Shown here piece by piece: positions 53,123-63,725 of a stretch of DNA of 64,000 bases; within the stretch, counting starts at the first letter, position 1, and each line of letters begins with the position of its first letter. The notes under the pieces are model-generated. The model did no database searches. It saw nothing but the letters and a program-made list of their open reading frames with translations, and was not told the DNA's origin. A program made the position numbers and the translations under genes. The DNA is from Hexactinellida sp. DTS-2022 (lineage: Eukaryota; Porifera; Hexactinellida): positions 1,674,001-1,738,000 of the forward strand of contig JAPNXP010000012.1 of NCBI GenBank assembly GCA_028753945.1. The letters are read 5' to 3'.

Positions 53123-56100
53123 TCAATGTGAGACCTGAATGCCAGCGTCCTGTAATGTATGTAGTTCCTTTTCAGTAAGCATTGAAAGTAAGTTTACAAA
53201 GCCAGGGAGCTGACAAAACTGTGAACAGTATTCAGTAAGATATACAGTGATGTTCAACTTGGTAATTTCTTCATCTCTAATGTCAGGATCATCTTCCTCA
53301 AAATCAGTTTCAGATAAGCTACTTGACCCATACAGCAACAAATTTTCTACCAAATCATCAGGTGATCCGGTTAGCTCTACATCATCATCATCATCATCAT
53401 CTGACTCTTCACCTCCGTTGAAATCGTGTTCAGTACCCAAAATGCCAACTTCTTTGCTCTCAAGAGCAATTCCAAGCTCCTGGATAAGTACTTTGAATAT
53501 CTTTGCAAGTAAAGGTACTTCTGTATACTGTTTAGGTCTCGACTTTGTCATGGATCGAGTTTGGATCCCACCCCCAACCTGGAAGATCTCATCTCCTCGG
53601 ACCAAAATACTTCCGAGTTTCGGATCCTGAGTTTGAACCCCGAAAGTGAGGATCTTAGAAAGAGCTACAATACTCATTTTAGTGTCATAACAACCAAATA
53701 TGGTACCCTGCATCTGTACCCAGTCAGCCATAACCTGGTCCAATGCAGGTTTACCAGTGGAGCTAGGTAGACTTGATAAAAACTCAAGCGCAAAGTCCAT
53801 CTGTGTATGTACTAGGAAAGCAAATACTAAAATCAAGGACTGCATCACGTTTGGAGTATATGAAACGTTCAGTTTGGAGATGACAGCTCTAAGAAGGACC
53901 CCTGTTAACTCACCTAATAAGGCTCCAACTTTGCGGAATAACAAAATAATTAACTTTCCTACGAAAACTGCTGAAAATTCTGAATGTTTTGGGTCTAGCA
54001 GATGTACTATCACTTTAACAGTGTAATGAAGACCTCCGGTACCCTCCTGATCATGCCAACTCACCAGCCCCTCTGCGTCCGCTGCGAGAAAAGCACACAT
54101 ACACTCACCCGAACTTTGTAGAATAGAATTGTCATCTGTTCTTAAGGTAGTAACTACAATAGTTCTAAATACAGTTTCAAAAAAATAAGAAATTAGAGGA
54201 GGAGGAGAAGCACGTATTATTTTAGACAGGATATCCATGGTTGCAGACACCATACTTGCAGGAAACTCAATTGGAGAAGAAATCACTTTGATTGAGTCGG
54301 GGATGAACTTCTCCTGGAGCGGCTTGAGACAAAGAGGGTTATTCGCCAACAAACCGAAAGATTCCTCTACCACAGGCCCCAAGTGAGGATCATTGCTGTA
54401 TTTCGTAAAGGCAGAAGTAATAAGTGGTATGATTTGGTGGTCGATAATCTCAGGTGAAACTCCATCGTATTGCAAACATTGATTGAGCGCCTCAAGAATG
54501 TCAGAAAGCACATCGCATTCTTCCAAACTCATAGAGGCTAAATTTCCCAAGCACTGAATCACTCCTGGGATGAGAGGAGTCAATAACGCCTGATTAGGCG
54601 TGCCTTTAAGCGTATTAGCATACTGGTATATCGATAGCGCTGAAAACACGCGGATAAAAATGTGCTGGTCAGGAGAGAGACCTTTAGCCGTTAGGTCTAA
54701 AAACTGGTTGATATACTCAACGGGTAGGAGTGGTATCATGTGCCCTGTTAACCAGAGAGCTCTTCCTGTTAGAAGAGGGTGATTGCTTGATAGAGAAGGT
54801 AGTATAATCTCAGAAATGAGAGAGGATACATCATATTCTTTCATAGCTTGGCAATACGAAATAATATGCCTGTAGACTAGCATACAGGACTCCATCATCT
54901 TCCACCAGTTTTGATCCCCAATCTCCTTGGCTTGTTTAGCTGAAATTGTGTGCTTTTCTATTGCTGAGTGCACAGCAATAGTAAAGTGTTTTGCTAACGA
55001 CTGCTCCTCTTCAAGCATCCGAATAACATCAAGCGAACATACTCTGACTGAATACGAATTCAATACAGACTCCTCATCCTCCACAAGCTGAGATACAGAG
55101 TTAAGCCAGGACCTATATGTTTCCTCTGACACCTGAACTAGAGTTATGAGGTGGAAAAGGAAGTCGGGCAAATATGCCTTTAAAATATCATGAAAACGTT
55201 TACAAAGTATAAGAGCATTCCAAACACCAAACTGAGAGAAAAGGATCGAGTCCAAATTGATCTGGTTACCATCGCTATCCACCTCTTCTTCAGCTGCTTC
55301 TGATGAGAAGATTACATTGTTCAGGTAGGATTGTGCTGAGTGGATGAAGCAGATCCAAAAAATGGGTAATATTTTGTCAAAAAATGGGAGTACCTGTCTT
55401 GGAAAGTCTCTCAGTAGCTCTTTGAAACAGTTATAAACTTCTCTTTGTAAACTTAATTCAGAAATAGATTTAGTCTGAGCAGAGAGGAAATGGAAAAATG
55501 CCTCCAAGTAGCTGGGTAGAATGGGAAAGAGTAATTTGTGTGGAACTTCAGGGTACTCTTTACTGATTGTGTGAATTAGTTGAATAAATGTTGTGAATAT
55601 ATTTATAGAGCGAGAACGTGTACGGCTGGCGTATACTTCTGAATTAGAGAAGATATCGAGGAGCTTGGGAAGGAGAGCAGGGAGAACTTCATTGATCTGT
55701 GCTTCAGTAATGTCGCGAGCTAGTTCAACAAAAACCCTGATGGATCCATGCGCCAAATAGCTCTGCCCACTTGACAGGTTAACTAACAGTGCTGGAACTA
55801 AACCAGGCCAACACTCTGGCCAGTCCCAATGAGCAACTGCGGCAATTGCGTATGCTACACACCCACGGACTTTACTTGAGCAATCAGCCAATGCCTGGGG
55901 TAGAAGTTCTCGAATAATTGCTTTGGAAGACTCAGAAGTTTCAGGTATAACAAATTTCTCAGAATTTGGGCACCAATGTACTTCAGTGTAACTCTTCAAT
56001 ACTACACTACTCAGCTGTCTCAGCGAGACATCAATCCCAGTGTTGAGTATAATTGAGCACAGCCTAACACCAAATCCATCAGATACTTCTAAATTCTTCA

Positions 56101-56197
56101 AATCCTGCTCCGCCAGATGTCTCACATTCTCGTCAGGAGATAGGCTGTTCTGTAAACAAGTTATAAAAACTCGCTGCAATTCGTCATTACTGCTCAT
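53123..56197 (-). CDS. IPO9: Importin-9
   Basis: An importin-beta family nuclear transport receptor that carries histones, ribosomal proteins and actin into the nucleus. Single exon, 1024 codons (human IPO9 is about 1,041). The N-terminal importin-beta region has the IPO9-typical AYAIAAVAHWDWPECWPGL. HEAT-repeat helices follow throughout. An acidic loop ESDDDDDDDVEL lies near residue 925. The C-terminus LTEYCSQFCQLPGFVNLL ... KELHTLQDAGI matches the end of IPO9 proteins. ATG 56197 (MSSNDELQRVF) gives the expected N-terminus. The complete lack of introns is striking, as vertebrate IPO9 has more than 20 exons. A small plus-strand frame begins 193 bp upstream. Confidence 0.95.
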   Translation of the reverse strand: MSSNDELQRVFITCLQNSLSPDENVRHLAEQDLKNLEVSDGFGVRLCSIILNTGIDVSLRQLSSVVLKSYTEVHWCPNSEKFVIPETSESSKAIIRELLPQALADCSSKVRGCVAYAIAAVAHWDWPECWPGLVPALLVNLSSGQSYLAHGSIRVFVELARDITEAQINEVLPALLPKLLDIFSNSEVYASRTRSRSINIFTTFIQLIHTISKEYPEVPHKLLFPILPSYLEAFFHFLSAQTKSISELSLQREVYNCFKELLRDFPRQVLPFFDKILPIFWICFIHSAQSYLNNVIFSSEAAEEEVDSDGNQINLDSILFSQFGVWNALILCKRFHDILKAYLPDFLFHLITLVQVSEETYRSWLNSVSQLVEDEESVLNSYSVRVCSLDVIRMLEEEQSLAKHFTIAVHSAIEKHTISAKQAKEIGDQNWWKMMESCMLVYRHIISYCQAMKEYDVSSLISEIILPSLSSNHPLLTGRALWLTGHMIPLLPVEYINQFLDLTAKGLSPDQHIFIRVFSALSIYQYANTLKGTPNQALLTPLIPGVIQCLGNLASMSLEECDVLSDILEALNQCLQYDGVSPEIIDHQIIPLITSAFTKYSNDPHLGPVVEESFGLLANNPLCLKPLQEKFIPDSIKVISSPIEFPASMVSATMDILSKIIRASPPPLISYFFETVFRTIVVTTLRTDDNSILQSSGECMCAFLAADAEGLVSWHDQEGTGGLHYTVKVIVHLLDPKHSEFSAVFVGKLIILLFRKVGALLGELTGVLLRAVISKLNVSYTPNVMQSLILVFAFLVHTQMDFALEFLSSLPSSTGKPALDQVMADWVQMQGTIFGCYDTKMSIVALSKILTFGVQTQDPKLGSILVRGDEIFQVGGGIQTRSMTKSRPKQYTEVPLLAKIFKVLIQELGIALESKEVGILGTEHDFNGGEESDDDDDDDVELTGSPDDLVENLLLYGSSSLSETDFEEDDPDIRDEEITKLNITVYLTEYCSQFCQLPGFVNLLSMLTEKELHTLQDAGIQVSH

Positions 56198-56390
56198 TTT
56201 TCGAATGTGAATAAACTAAATTAGATCAATATATTCAGATAAACATGACAGTAAACAAACTTTCAACTTATATCAAGCTTTATAATAAATAAATGTCTTG
56301 ATAGGCGTGAATGATAGCTACACAATGACATAATCTAATCCATTAGTTATCAACCCTTTATACTACTGCAGTAACACTTTGTATAATCAA

Positions 56391-56635
56391 ATGTGTATTT
56401 TTACTCCCAATTTACGATTAGAAATAATTAGTGCATTAGGATCGGGCGATAAAAAATCGTTTTCTCAGGGAAAAATCGATCCTATATTTGAGATCCTTCG
56501 ACACCACCTCAAATTATTAAGGAGTGTACAGGTGAAGATTATAACAAATGTTTACACAGGAAATTTTCGGGAAATACTTCAACTCATAATTATCATTAAT
56601 TAACATTGAAAATTTCACAGCGTTATATAGGATAA
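56391..56635 (+). CDS. Hypothetical 51-residue protein, two exons, divergent from IPO9
   Basis: Exon 1: ATG 56391 (MCIFTPNLRLEIISALGSGD) to CAG/GTGAAG near 56531. Exon 2 begins after TTTCACAG at 56621 and ends quickly (RYIG, stop). The protein would be 51 residues with an amphipathic IDPIFEILRHHLKLLRSV helix. It starts 193 bp from the IPO9 start on the opposite strand. No family is recognised; the splice model is my reading of the signals, and the frame could be chance or part of a longer transcript. Confidence 0.35.
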
Positions 56636-56963
56636 TCACAAAATAGTTTTATTCTATATCCATGGTTCCAAAACACTCAGCAATTGTTAGCAAACTTAGT
56701 AAAATCCTAAAACTTACGATTATTCGCAGGCGAAATTTAGTTTTATCATCTGAAACTAAAATTCAACCCATATGTTGTAGGGTTGGTCTATGCTACAAAA
56801 GTCAAAACACAAGGCTGTATAGTAGAAATATAGTGTATAGTACGTACTCCAGTTTGAGACGAGATACGCAGAGGTTCTCTACTCCACTGTATTAACCGAA
56901 CTAATTTTCGGTATAAGATCTTGATTACATTTACAGAAATCTATTGTGGTTCTCTAATTGAAA

Positions 56964-57069
56964 TACAGTCAACTCCGCTTAATAGAGCCACCGGTTAATC
57001 GGTTTCTCCGCTTAATCGGGGCAAAACAACCTGGTCCCGAGGTGGCTCTATTAAGCGGAGTCGACTGTA
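56964..57069. mobile_element. pogo-like palindromic MITE, TA target
   Basis: TACAGTCAACTCCGCTTAAT at the left and, reverse complement, TACAGTCGACTCCGCTTAAT at the right. It folds almost end to end (GAGCCACC / GGTGGCTC) over 106 bp. Relative at 30986-31091. It lies between IPO9 and MSL1. Confidence 0.93.
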
Positions 57070-57394
57070 AGTGAAATCTAATACTTTTTGTCAAAAAAAT
57101 GTAGGCGATTCTATCGAGTTGATTTAGCAATTCCATGAAATTCACCCAATAAACAACCGAAAATGATAACGCAGTTCGTTCTACGCTAAGGGGAGTTTCC
57201 ATATTGCACAAGGCCCTCACTTTACATCAACCATATTAAATTTTGGAATTTATATGCGGTTGGATAGATGGACTAAATATTTTAATTAGCGAAATTGCTG
57301 ATTATCATACTCATCCATAGCAAAAAATAGTATTCCCCAAAAGCAAAGGTTTAGTTAGTCACAGTTATGTAATGTAATACAAACTTTGGAAGAA

Positions 57395-58234
57395 TCAATT
57401 TATATTTAGTTCAAATTGTTTTGGAAGAATAGCGGGCAAAGGCCTTCCAAAAGCAAAGATAGGGACAGTATCAGCAACTTCTATCTTCTCTATTTGTATA
57501 GGATTATAAGTGAAGAATGTTGAACGTTTAGAACTCAAGGAGAGACTGTTCTTTTCAGGAAAAGCATCAGTGGGATGTCTCTTTTGCAAATTTAGTTCCC
57601 GAAACCTTTGAATATCCCATCTTTTCCTACGTTTTTCACATTCTTCTAGTTTCTTATGCCGCTTCAAAAATGTTGCGTCACTCAAGTTTTCTATGGGGAA
57701 ACAATTTTTTACAACTGATTGTTGAATAGTGAAAGTCATAAATGATGGCAATTCTAGTTGAGTTTCAGGAGGAGAATTGGAACTCGCCACACAGGAAGTA
57801 TAATTTGTAATAGAGTAAGAAAGATAAGGGATTATAGTGCGTAATTCTAATTCGGAAGAGCTGTTAGGAGAGGTTTTTAATTTTTTAAGAGAAATGCGTT
57901 TCATATCATGTGACTGACAGGTTACTGGTGAATTATTTACAGATTTTGTAACAGTATAATGATCTTTCTGGGATTCTGCGGTGCATTTAGAAAGTCTCCG
58001 TTGAATTCTTTGTAACTTTGACTGTAATATTGAATTTTCTTGTTGTAGTGTGATCAATTCTCTTTCTTGATTCAATATTTTCTCTTGTTGTTCCTGGATT
58101 AAGTTCAAGTGCAATAGAAGAATACGCCTAATATTCTGAGAACCTGTACACGAAGAAGGAGAGAGAGGGAGATTGAAAGGAAGCGTCTCATCAAGAGTGA
58201 ACACACTGCTAGAAACCTGAGATTCACAATCCAT
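57395..58234 (-). CDS. MSL1: MSL1-like protein (male-specific lethal 1, PEHE domain)
   Basis: 279 codons, single exon, ATG 58234. MSL1 is the dimeric scaffold of the MSL complex that acetylates histone H4 Lys16. Residues about 36-85 (IRRILLLHLNLIQEQQEKIL and following, rich in E/L/Q) should form the coiled coil that binds MSL2. Residues about 185-268 are the PEHE domain that binds MOF and MSL3: DATFLKRHKKLEECEKRRKR WDIQRFREL, then IEVADTVPIFAFGRPLP and LPKQFEL, as in the vertebrate C-terminus. The protein is short compared with human MSL1 (about 614 residues), mainly in the linker and N-terminus. A cluster of short palindromic repeats begins 93 bp upstream. Confidence 0.9.
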   Translation of the reverse strand: MDCESQVSSSVFTLDETLPFNLPLSPSSCTGSQNIRRILLLHLNLIQEQQEKILNQERELITLQQENSILQSKLQRIQRRLSKCTAESQKDHYTVTKSVNNSPVTCQSHDMKRISLKKLKTSPNSSSELELRTIIPYLSYSITNYTSCVASSNSPPETQLELPSFMTFTIQQSVVKNCFPIENLSDATFLKRHKKLEECEKRRKRWDIQRFRELNLQKRHPTDAFPEKNSLSLSSKRSTFFTYNPIQIEKIEVADTVPIFAFGRPLPAILPKQFELNIN

Positions 58235-58326
58235 TGGGCTCGCTGAACAATTTTATTAAATAATCTAAAGATAGCTGGATAGTATACGTGTAGTCTGCTT
58301 ACGGTAAAGTTATGTGTGTCGGCCAT

Positions 58327-58520
58327 TTTTACTGTGCCGACTATACTATAGTATAGTGGCCCAGTACCGATCCTACTGCCTTTATATACTGTGCCGACTA
58401 TACTATAGTATAGTGGCCCAGTTCTAATCTTACTGCCTTTTAATTAATATGTTTTTACTGTGCCGACTATACTATAGTATAGTGGCCCAGTATTGAAATC
58501 ACTGCCTTTATTTTATTTTT
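58327..58520 (+). repeat. Cluster of three short palindromic units upstream of MSL1
   Basis: Three copies of TACTGTGCCGACTATACTAT plus AGTATAGTGGCCCAGT, with right flanks ACTGCCTTTA. Same family as at 21 kb. Its position puts it in the likely MSL1 promoter region. Confidence 0.85.
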
Positions 58521-58920
58521 TTATATTATTTTTTCTCCGTAGACGGTGCCCTGGCCAGAGCTTTATAGTTGATGGGCTGAAACTTGGCAAGTAGGTGCGA
58601 TGGGATTAACACCTTTCAAAATTTGTCTGGTCCATACTCGAAAAATGTTTTACTAAACCCCCAATTTTTATTTTACAATTGGATTCATCATAAAATTCTG
58701 CGTCTGATGGGATAAGAAATTGTCTAAAAATTTGTTTAATTTCTGCCATAAATGGGGGTTGAATTTCTTTGTTTACTCACACTTCAATTTCAATAGAACT
58801 GTTAAATCTAATTCCATTGTTTCAACTTGCGATAATTATATTGATTTAAATGGTCCTTGACACCTTGAGGCGTTGATACTTGGCGGAAAAAAATCAAAAA
58901 TTGCAGCCTGTGCCGATAAA
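58521..58920 (+). repeat. Truncated type-A repeat unit
   Basis: Starts TTTCTCCGTAGACGGTGCCC, with AATTTCTGCCATAAATGGGG near 58740, and ends in half of a foldback hairpin (AATTGCAGCCTGTGCCGA). About 1 kb of the usual unit is deleted. Confidence 0.7.
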
Positions 58921-59008
58921 TTCAGAGTTTGGGATTATGATCATTATGTATGGAATTATTTATTATCTGAATTTATTTATCATAATCATTAGGATTAGTC
59001 AGAATAAA

Positions 59009-59684
59009 AAGGAATAGATTTGAAAGAAACTTATCAAGATTTTTTAATAAACAACATAATTACAGATATCTGATAGGTAAGAATTAGCTAAACTAAAAAA
59101 CAGGGTCGGGGCAATCCTCCTGTGGAGAGTGCCAAAATAATAATATAGGCTAAGGGGAACGCCTTAGGTAAATCAATGTGATCTACTGAGTCCCTAAATA
59201 TGAATTCCCATTTCCCATTCGCCAATAATATATTTCATATGTATAAAACTAATTAATCTAGAGATTTTAACAATATTACCATATATGGAAAGGTGTGAAC
59301 ATCGCATAACTTACATTCCACAAATATTTTCGATAAACCAATATGACCGTTGGACCATGGGCGTAGCCATGGGGGGCCTGGCCCCCCAAAATTTTACATG
59401 GGCCCCCCAAATTTTCTACAATAACTTTGAATAAGGATAGATTGAGCGTTCGCTCACTGTATTGTAATGACTCATCTGAATAGTGGCCCCCCCAAAAAAA
59501 TTTTCGGGGCCAAAACGCCCATGCGTTAGACTCCCAAAATATGACTTCCTATACGACAATAATACATTTCCTGTGTCTAGCATTAGCGGATTACGGGATA
59601 TCAATAAGTAGCAATACTGTTTTAGGCCTACGCTAATTTTACCGTAAAACGAAGTTTAAAGTCCCTATATTAAAGAAGTCCCTG
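59009..59684. mobile_element. Right-arm copy of the 42-kb foldback element
   Basis: Matches 42720-43377 from GATTTGAAAGAAACTTATCA to the terminal GAAGTCCCTG at 59684. The left arm is missing. A 168-bp MITE is inserted (59356-59523). Confidence 0.85.
59356..59523. mobile_element. hAT-type MITE, 8-bp TSD CGTTGGAC/CGTTAGAC
   Basis: Ends CATGGGCGTAGCC and, reverse complement, CATGGGCGTTTTGGCC. TSD copies at 59348-59355 and 59524-59531 differ at one base. The uninterrupted sequence is visible at 43208-43225. C- and G-runs beside the ends. Confidence 0.85.
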
Positions 59685-60193
59685 GTATAACTAATAGTAG
59701 TTATGAAGTAAGAAAGGATTACGTCAACTCTACAGTCAATACATGAAACTTTTTCGTTTCCATTCTAAACAATTGTCCAATGGGATCAACTATTGTAATT
59801 GAAATTAGTAGTTACTAATTTACTATAACAATAGCTTGTTAGTTACATATATTTAGTTGATACTTGATAGTAATAACAAGACTAAGCTACATGGGAATTT
59901 AGGTGGAAATAGGATAAAATTATCATTCTCTTGAAACTTGAATTCGTGGTTACCACTGAATTCATAATATCAAATAACCTAGTAATGCATAATTTCATTC
60001 TGATCTAAGAAATATTTTGGATTTTTGGTTGTTATAACTATTCAAAGTATTGGATTTTTGACAATTGGAATTTCTATTTTGCGGTTGTAGAAAGTTACTA
60101 ATGCTTCATTGCAGATTTTGAGAACACTGTACTTGAGAATGACTTCTCCTTAGAATATTCTGATATACATGGTTTAATTATATATACTATTAG
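59685..60193. other. No recognisable gene
   Basis: AT-rich sequence between two mobile elements; nothing recognised. Confidence 0.35.
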
Positions 60194-60249
60194 CATAAGA
60201 TTCTATACATAAGGCAATGGCTCGCTTATAAATTTTTGGACCAGGGATT

Positions 60250-60546
60250 CAGGGGCGTCGGAAGCGTGAAATCGGGGAGGGGGCAATCAGAATTTAGAGG
60301 AGGCACATACAAAAAGCTAATTCTTAGTAGTATAAAACCCCACGTGATTTTTGTCTTTTTTGATAGTTTCACATTGGATAAGAGCAGTGGTATCATGACA
60401 TTTGAACTCATGTGTATCATTGGTGTTGTTATTTCATCTATTTGGACAGGGGAAGGGGGTACAGGCGAGGGGATCCACAGACGAGGGGGCACCGAGATTT
60501 TTGAGGGGGGCACGTGCCCCCCTGTGCCCCCCCTTCTGACGTCCTT
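60250..60546. mobile_element. hAT-type MITE in the P-like TIR, 8-bp TSD CAGGGATT
   Basis: 297 bp, inverted copy of 45417-45715. The left end CAGGGGCGTCGGAAGCG is intact; the right end has mutated (GACGTCCTT instead of GACGCCCCTG). TSD CAGGGATT at 60242-60249 and 60547-60554. The frame at 60236-60568 across it is not a gene. Confidence 0.88.
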
Positions 60547-61030
60547 CAGGGATTGGTTAGTTACTTAGATTTAGTAAAATTTGTTTTTCCAGTTTCTTCT
60601 TCGCTAATTGGAAATTTGTATATGAGATTCATTAACCCCACCCCTTATACCCTTTTAGAGCATCTTAGACTATAATATTTCTGAATCCATCCTCTAATGT
60701 CTCACATTTACGTTTTTATAGCTTTCCAATATCCACTAATATTTCAGAAATTTATGCCAATACGATATAATAAGTTTAGTAATCATCCGTCAGGAGATGA
60801 TATGTTATATGTATATAGTACGATGTAAATGCCAAATAAATAAGGTATATTTTTAGAGATACACCATCATTAATTCAATAAAATTAAACCTTTGAATTTT
60901 GTTAAATTTTTATATCCACCCATAATTGTTGTATACAAAATTTATACGAATACCATAGAAGTTCATTTTCAGTGCAACTTTAAATTCCCACTACCTACAT
61001 CACCGACTACCATTTATTTTGACTATTCGG

Positions 61031-63725
61031 ATGCCCTGTCTTGTCCCAGGCTGCAAGTCGAACTATTTAGGCGAAGAAACTTCAACTGTAAATTTTCCTA
61101 AAGATGAGCGATTACGAGAACAATGGTTCAGAGCCATTCCTAGACCAAGGAAGGATTATGAAGCCAACAAACATATGAAGGTATTCAATTGGAAATTTCA
61201 CATCCTTATATATAATCAATTTCATTTATATATTTAGGTATGCATACACCATTTCAGAGAAGGAGACATCGAGAGATCACACCAATATTTTGATGGACAG
61301 CGAACTATGACTGTTCCCCGCGATAGAGTGTCTCTAAAGAAAGGTGCGGTTCCAAGCATATTTCCTAACTGTCCTTCCTACCTATCTGATTCGAATTCAA
61401 AACCGAAGAGACTTTCAAAGATGACAAGGAACGATTGATGATGGAAACTGCCTACACTCAGAGCTTAGCTGATAACGAAGAAACAGTAGGTAAGTTTCTT
61501 ATTGATTCATTTTCTGACCTTCTTTCTAAGTTACATTTGATTGATCTCAGGACGGTTGGATTTCTCACCATTCCGAGGACAATTCTTTGCACTTTTTGAA
61601 AATTCTTATTACTGATTCCGGACCTATAATTGAACGTTCAGTTGTAATTGACCATGATTTGTTTATCAAAGCATTTGGCATTAACAATATTCCGATTTGT
61701 ATTTCAAGAATTTCAATTAATGCACCAGCCAAATTGAAATTCACTTTATGAGGTAGATAACTTTTCCACACCAACTCATAGTGAACACACATCTACGTCT
61801 ACTGAACTTTCGATAAACAATTATGTCTAATTAGCTATCAATGAGCAAGAAAACGCAACTAACCTCGTTAAATGTGGCACACTAGATCTAGACGTAACTG
61901 ACAATCTATTCACCTGTACTGAATCCATAAAAATTTTGTTGTATTTTATTGTAGGACAACTGACAAATTTGATCCATTCAAAAAATAACCGGCGGTATGA
62001 TATATTAACTCAAGTATTCTCACTTAAAATTCACGGATTATCACCAGCTGTTATAGAAATATCCAGTCATCTAGTTGTTTAATTTTGCCACATGAGCGAA
62101 ACTTGCTTCATATTAAAAACACTCTGGGGATAGAATTCAGTGTTCGGAAAAAACCGCCCTTTTCTAGAAAAGACCGGGGCAGGTGAAAAAAAAACGCCCT
62201 TTTCTGGACTTTTCTGCCTTTTTCTATTTACTGGCAGTGCGGTTACTATTTTACTGTCTATAGTAAGTAAATGCATATTCCACAATTTGATATCTTTCAT
62301 ATGGTCAGATTACTTTTAAATGATTATTTGGTATCAAAGAATTCCTGTATACCACACTTATCAGCGTTCACCTAGCACCTTTGGTACTTCGTATTAGTAA
62401 ACATATCATATACGTATATCAGACTTATTATCAGTGTATTCAGTGGTTAATCCACTAACCATAGTTTAACATTAGGGATGTGACCCATTCTCAAAAGTCC
62501 CAAATTTAACAATCGGTGCACTAGAAGTGTAGAATCTCATTAGAAAATTTGTCTCTTGCATATAGAAGCATACCATAGATGGGCATGCAGTGTTGCCATA
62601 TATGGTCATAAATGTTTTTTTTCCAAATTTAGTGCCCTTTTCCGGGGTGGTCTTTTCTGGCAAACACTGGGATAGATGGTGACTATTTTCGAATACTAAA
62701 GGAAATAACCTCTAAGTTTAGTGACAGGGAACGCATGTGATACTTCAAATGGATGAAGTTCATATACGTAGTGATGTATCATATAAAGGAGGTAGGATTT
62801 TGGGCGCATTGATAATCCTAGAGATCCTGCAACAACCGTATTTTCGCTGATGGTTTCAAGTTTAATGAGAAAGTTTTCAACCATCGTGCGCCTCATTCCT
62901 TTGGGTTCTTCTACTGCTGCTTATTTACATCCAATAATTACCAAAGCTATATTTGATATCGAGACTTGTGGTCTCTTTGTCGAAGCTATTTGTACTGACA
63001 ACTATCCGTTAAATGCTGACCTTTATAAGTTATTTTCAGATGACGGGAAAACATTACATCCTAAGGTTGTACATCCTTGTAATCCAGATCTTAATCTTGT
63101 ATTATTTTTTGACATTGTTCATATTATCAAGTCAATTCGTAATAATTGGCTGAATTTAAAAGATTTTGAAAAGACTTTTATATATCCCAAGTTTGATGAA
63201 TGTACAATTGAATCATCAAAATCCCTAAATCTACCTTGCACTCAGTTAAGAATTTCTATACCTACTGCCAACATTATTTTGAATCCCAGCCAGCTGACGG
63301 GGTCTAGATATCCTACAATATGTTATGCAGCATTTGACGATCTTCGGACCTTGTTCAAAGCTGACAAATTTTCTATCATCAAGAGGGCCCAAAGATTAAC
63401 ATCAAAAGCATGTTGGCCATCTCAGTTAGAGCGACAGAATGTGAACTTGGCTTTGAGAATTTTTCATGAATCTACAGCTGCAGGTCTTTCTAATTTCATT
63501 AACCATGCTAACATTGGTAACCCCCTTCAAACTGTTGATTTTCTCAACTTCATAAATCATATTTGGAGCATCTTCAATGTTAATTGGGTCGGGAAAGACA
63601 TACGTTTCAATAATCCATATCTAGCCCCACTCCACTATAACGACGAAAGATTAGTGTTTTTGGAAAAGGTTGTGAACGGGGCACTCGAAATTTTCTCTGA
63701 TTTTATCTATATTTTATATTCATAG
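61031..63725 (+). pseudogene. P-like THAP transposase, second copy, broken
   Basis: THAP exon 1 starts at ATG 61031 (MPCLVPGCKSN, REQWFRAIPRP) and ends near 61180 at AAG/GTATTC. An intron of about 57 bp ends TATTTAG at 61237. Exon 2 begins VCIHHFREGDIERSHQYFDG and includes VPSIFPNCPSYL. Frameshifts and stops follow from 61435. The catalytic part resumes with MDEVHIRSDVSYKGG near 62751, a frameshift, then an open run 62850-63725 (EAICTDNYPLNADLYKLF, DIVHIIKSIRNNWLNL, NVNWVGKDIRFNN). After LEKVVN (63676) the sequence no longer matches copy 1, so the C-terminus is lost or displaced. Confidence 0.85.
62138..62669. mobile_element. hAT-type element in the second P-like gene
   Basis: Ends CAGTGTTCGGAAAAAACC and, reverse complement, CAGTGTTTGCCAGAAAAGA. 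The flanks GGATAGAA (left, two bases from the end) and GGATAGAT (right) suggest an 8-bp TSD with later change. 532 bp. Repeated CCCTTTTCTGG-type motifs near both ends. No transposase. Confidence 0.7.

Noticed and set aside
60236..60568. Frames of 95-110 codons on both strands at 60.2-60.5 kb
   Set aside because: They cover a GC-rich MITE (60250-60546); low-complexity by-products.
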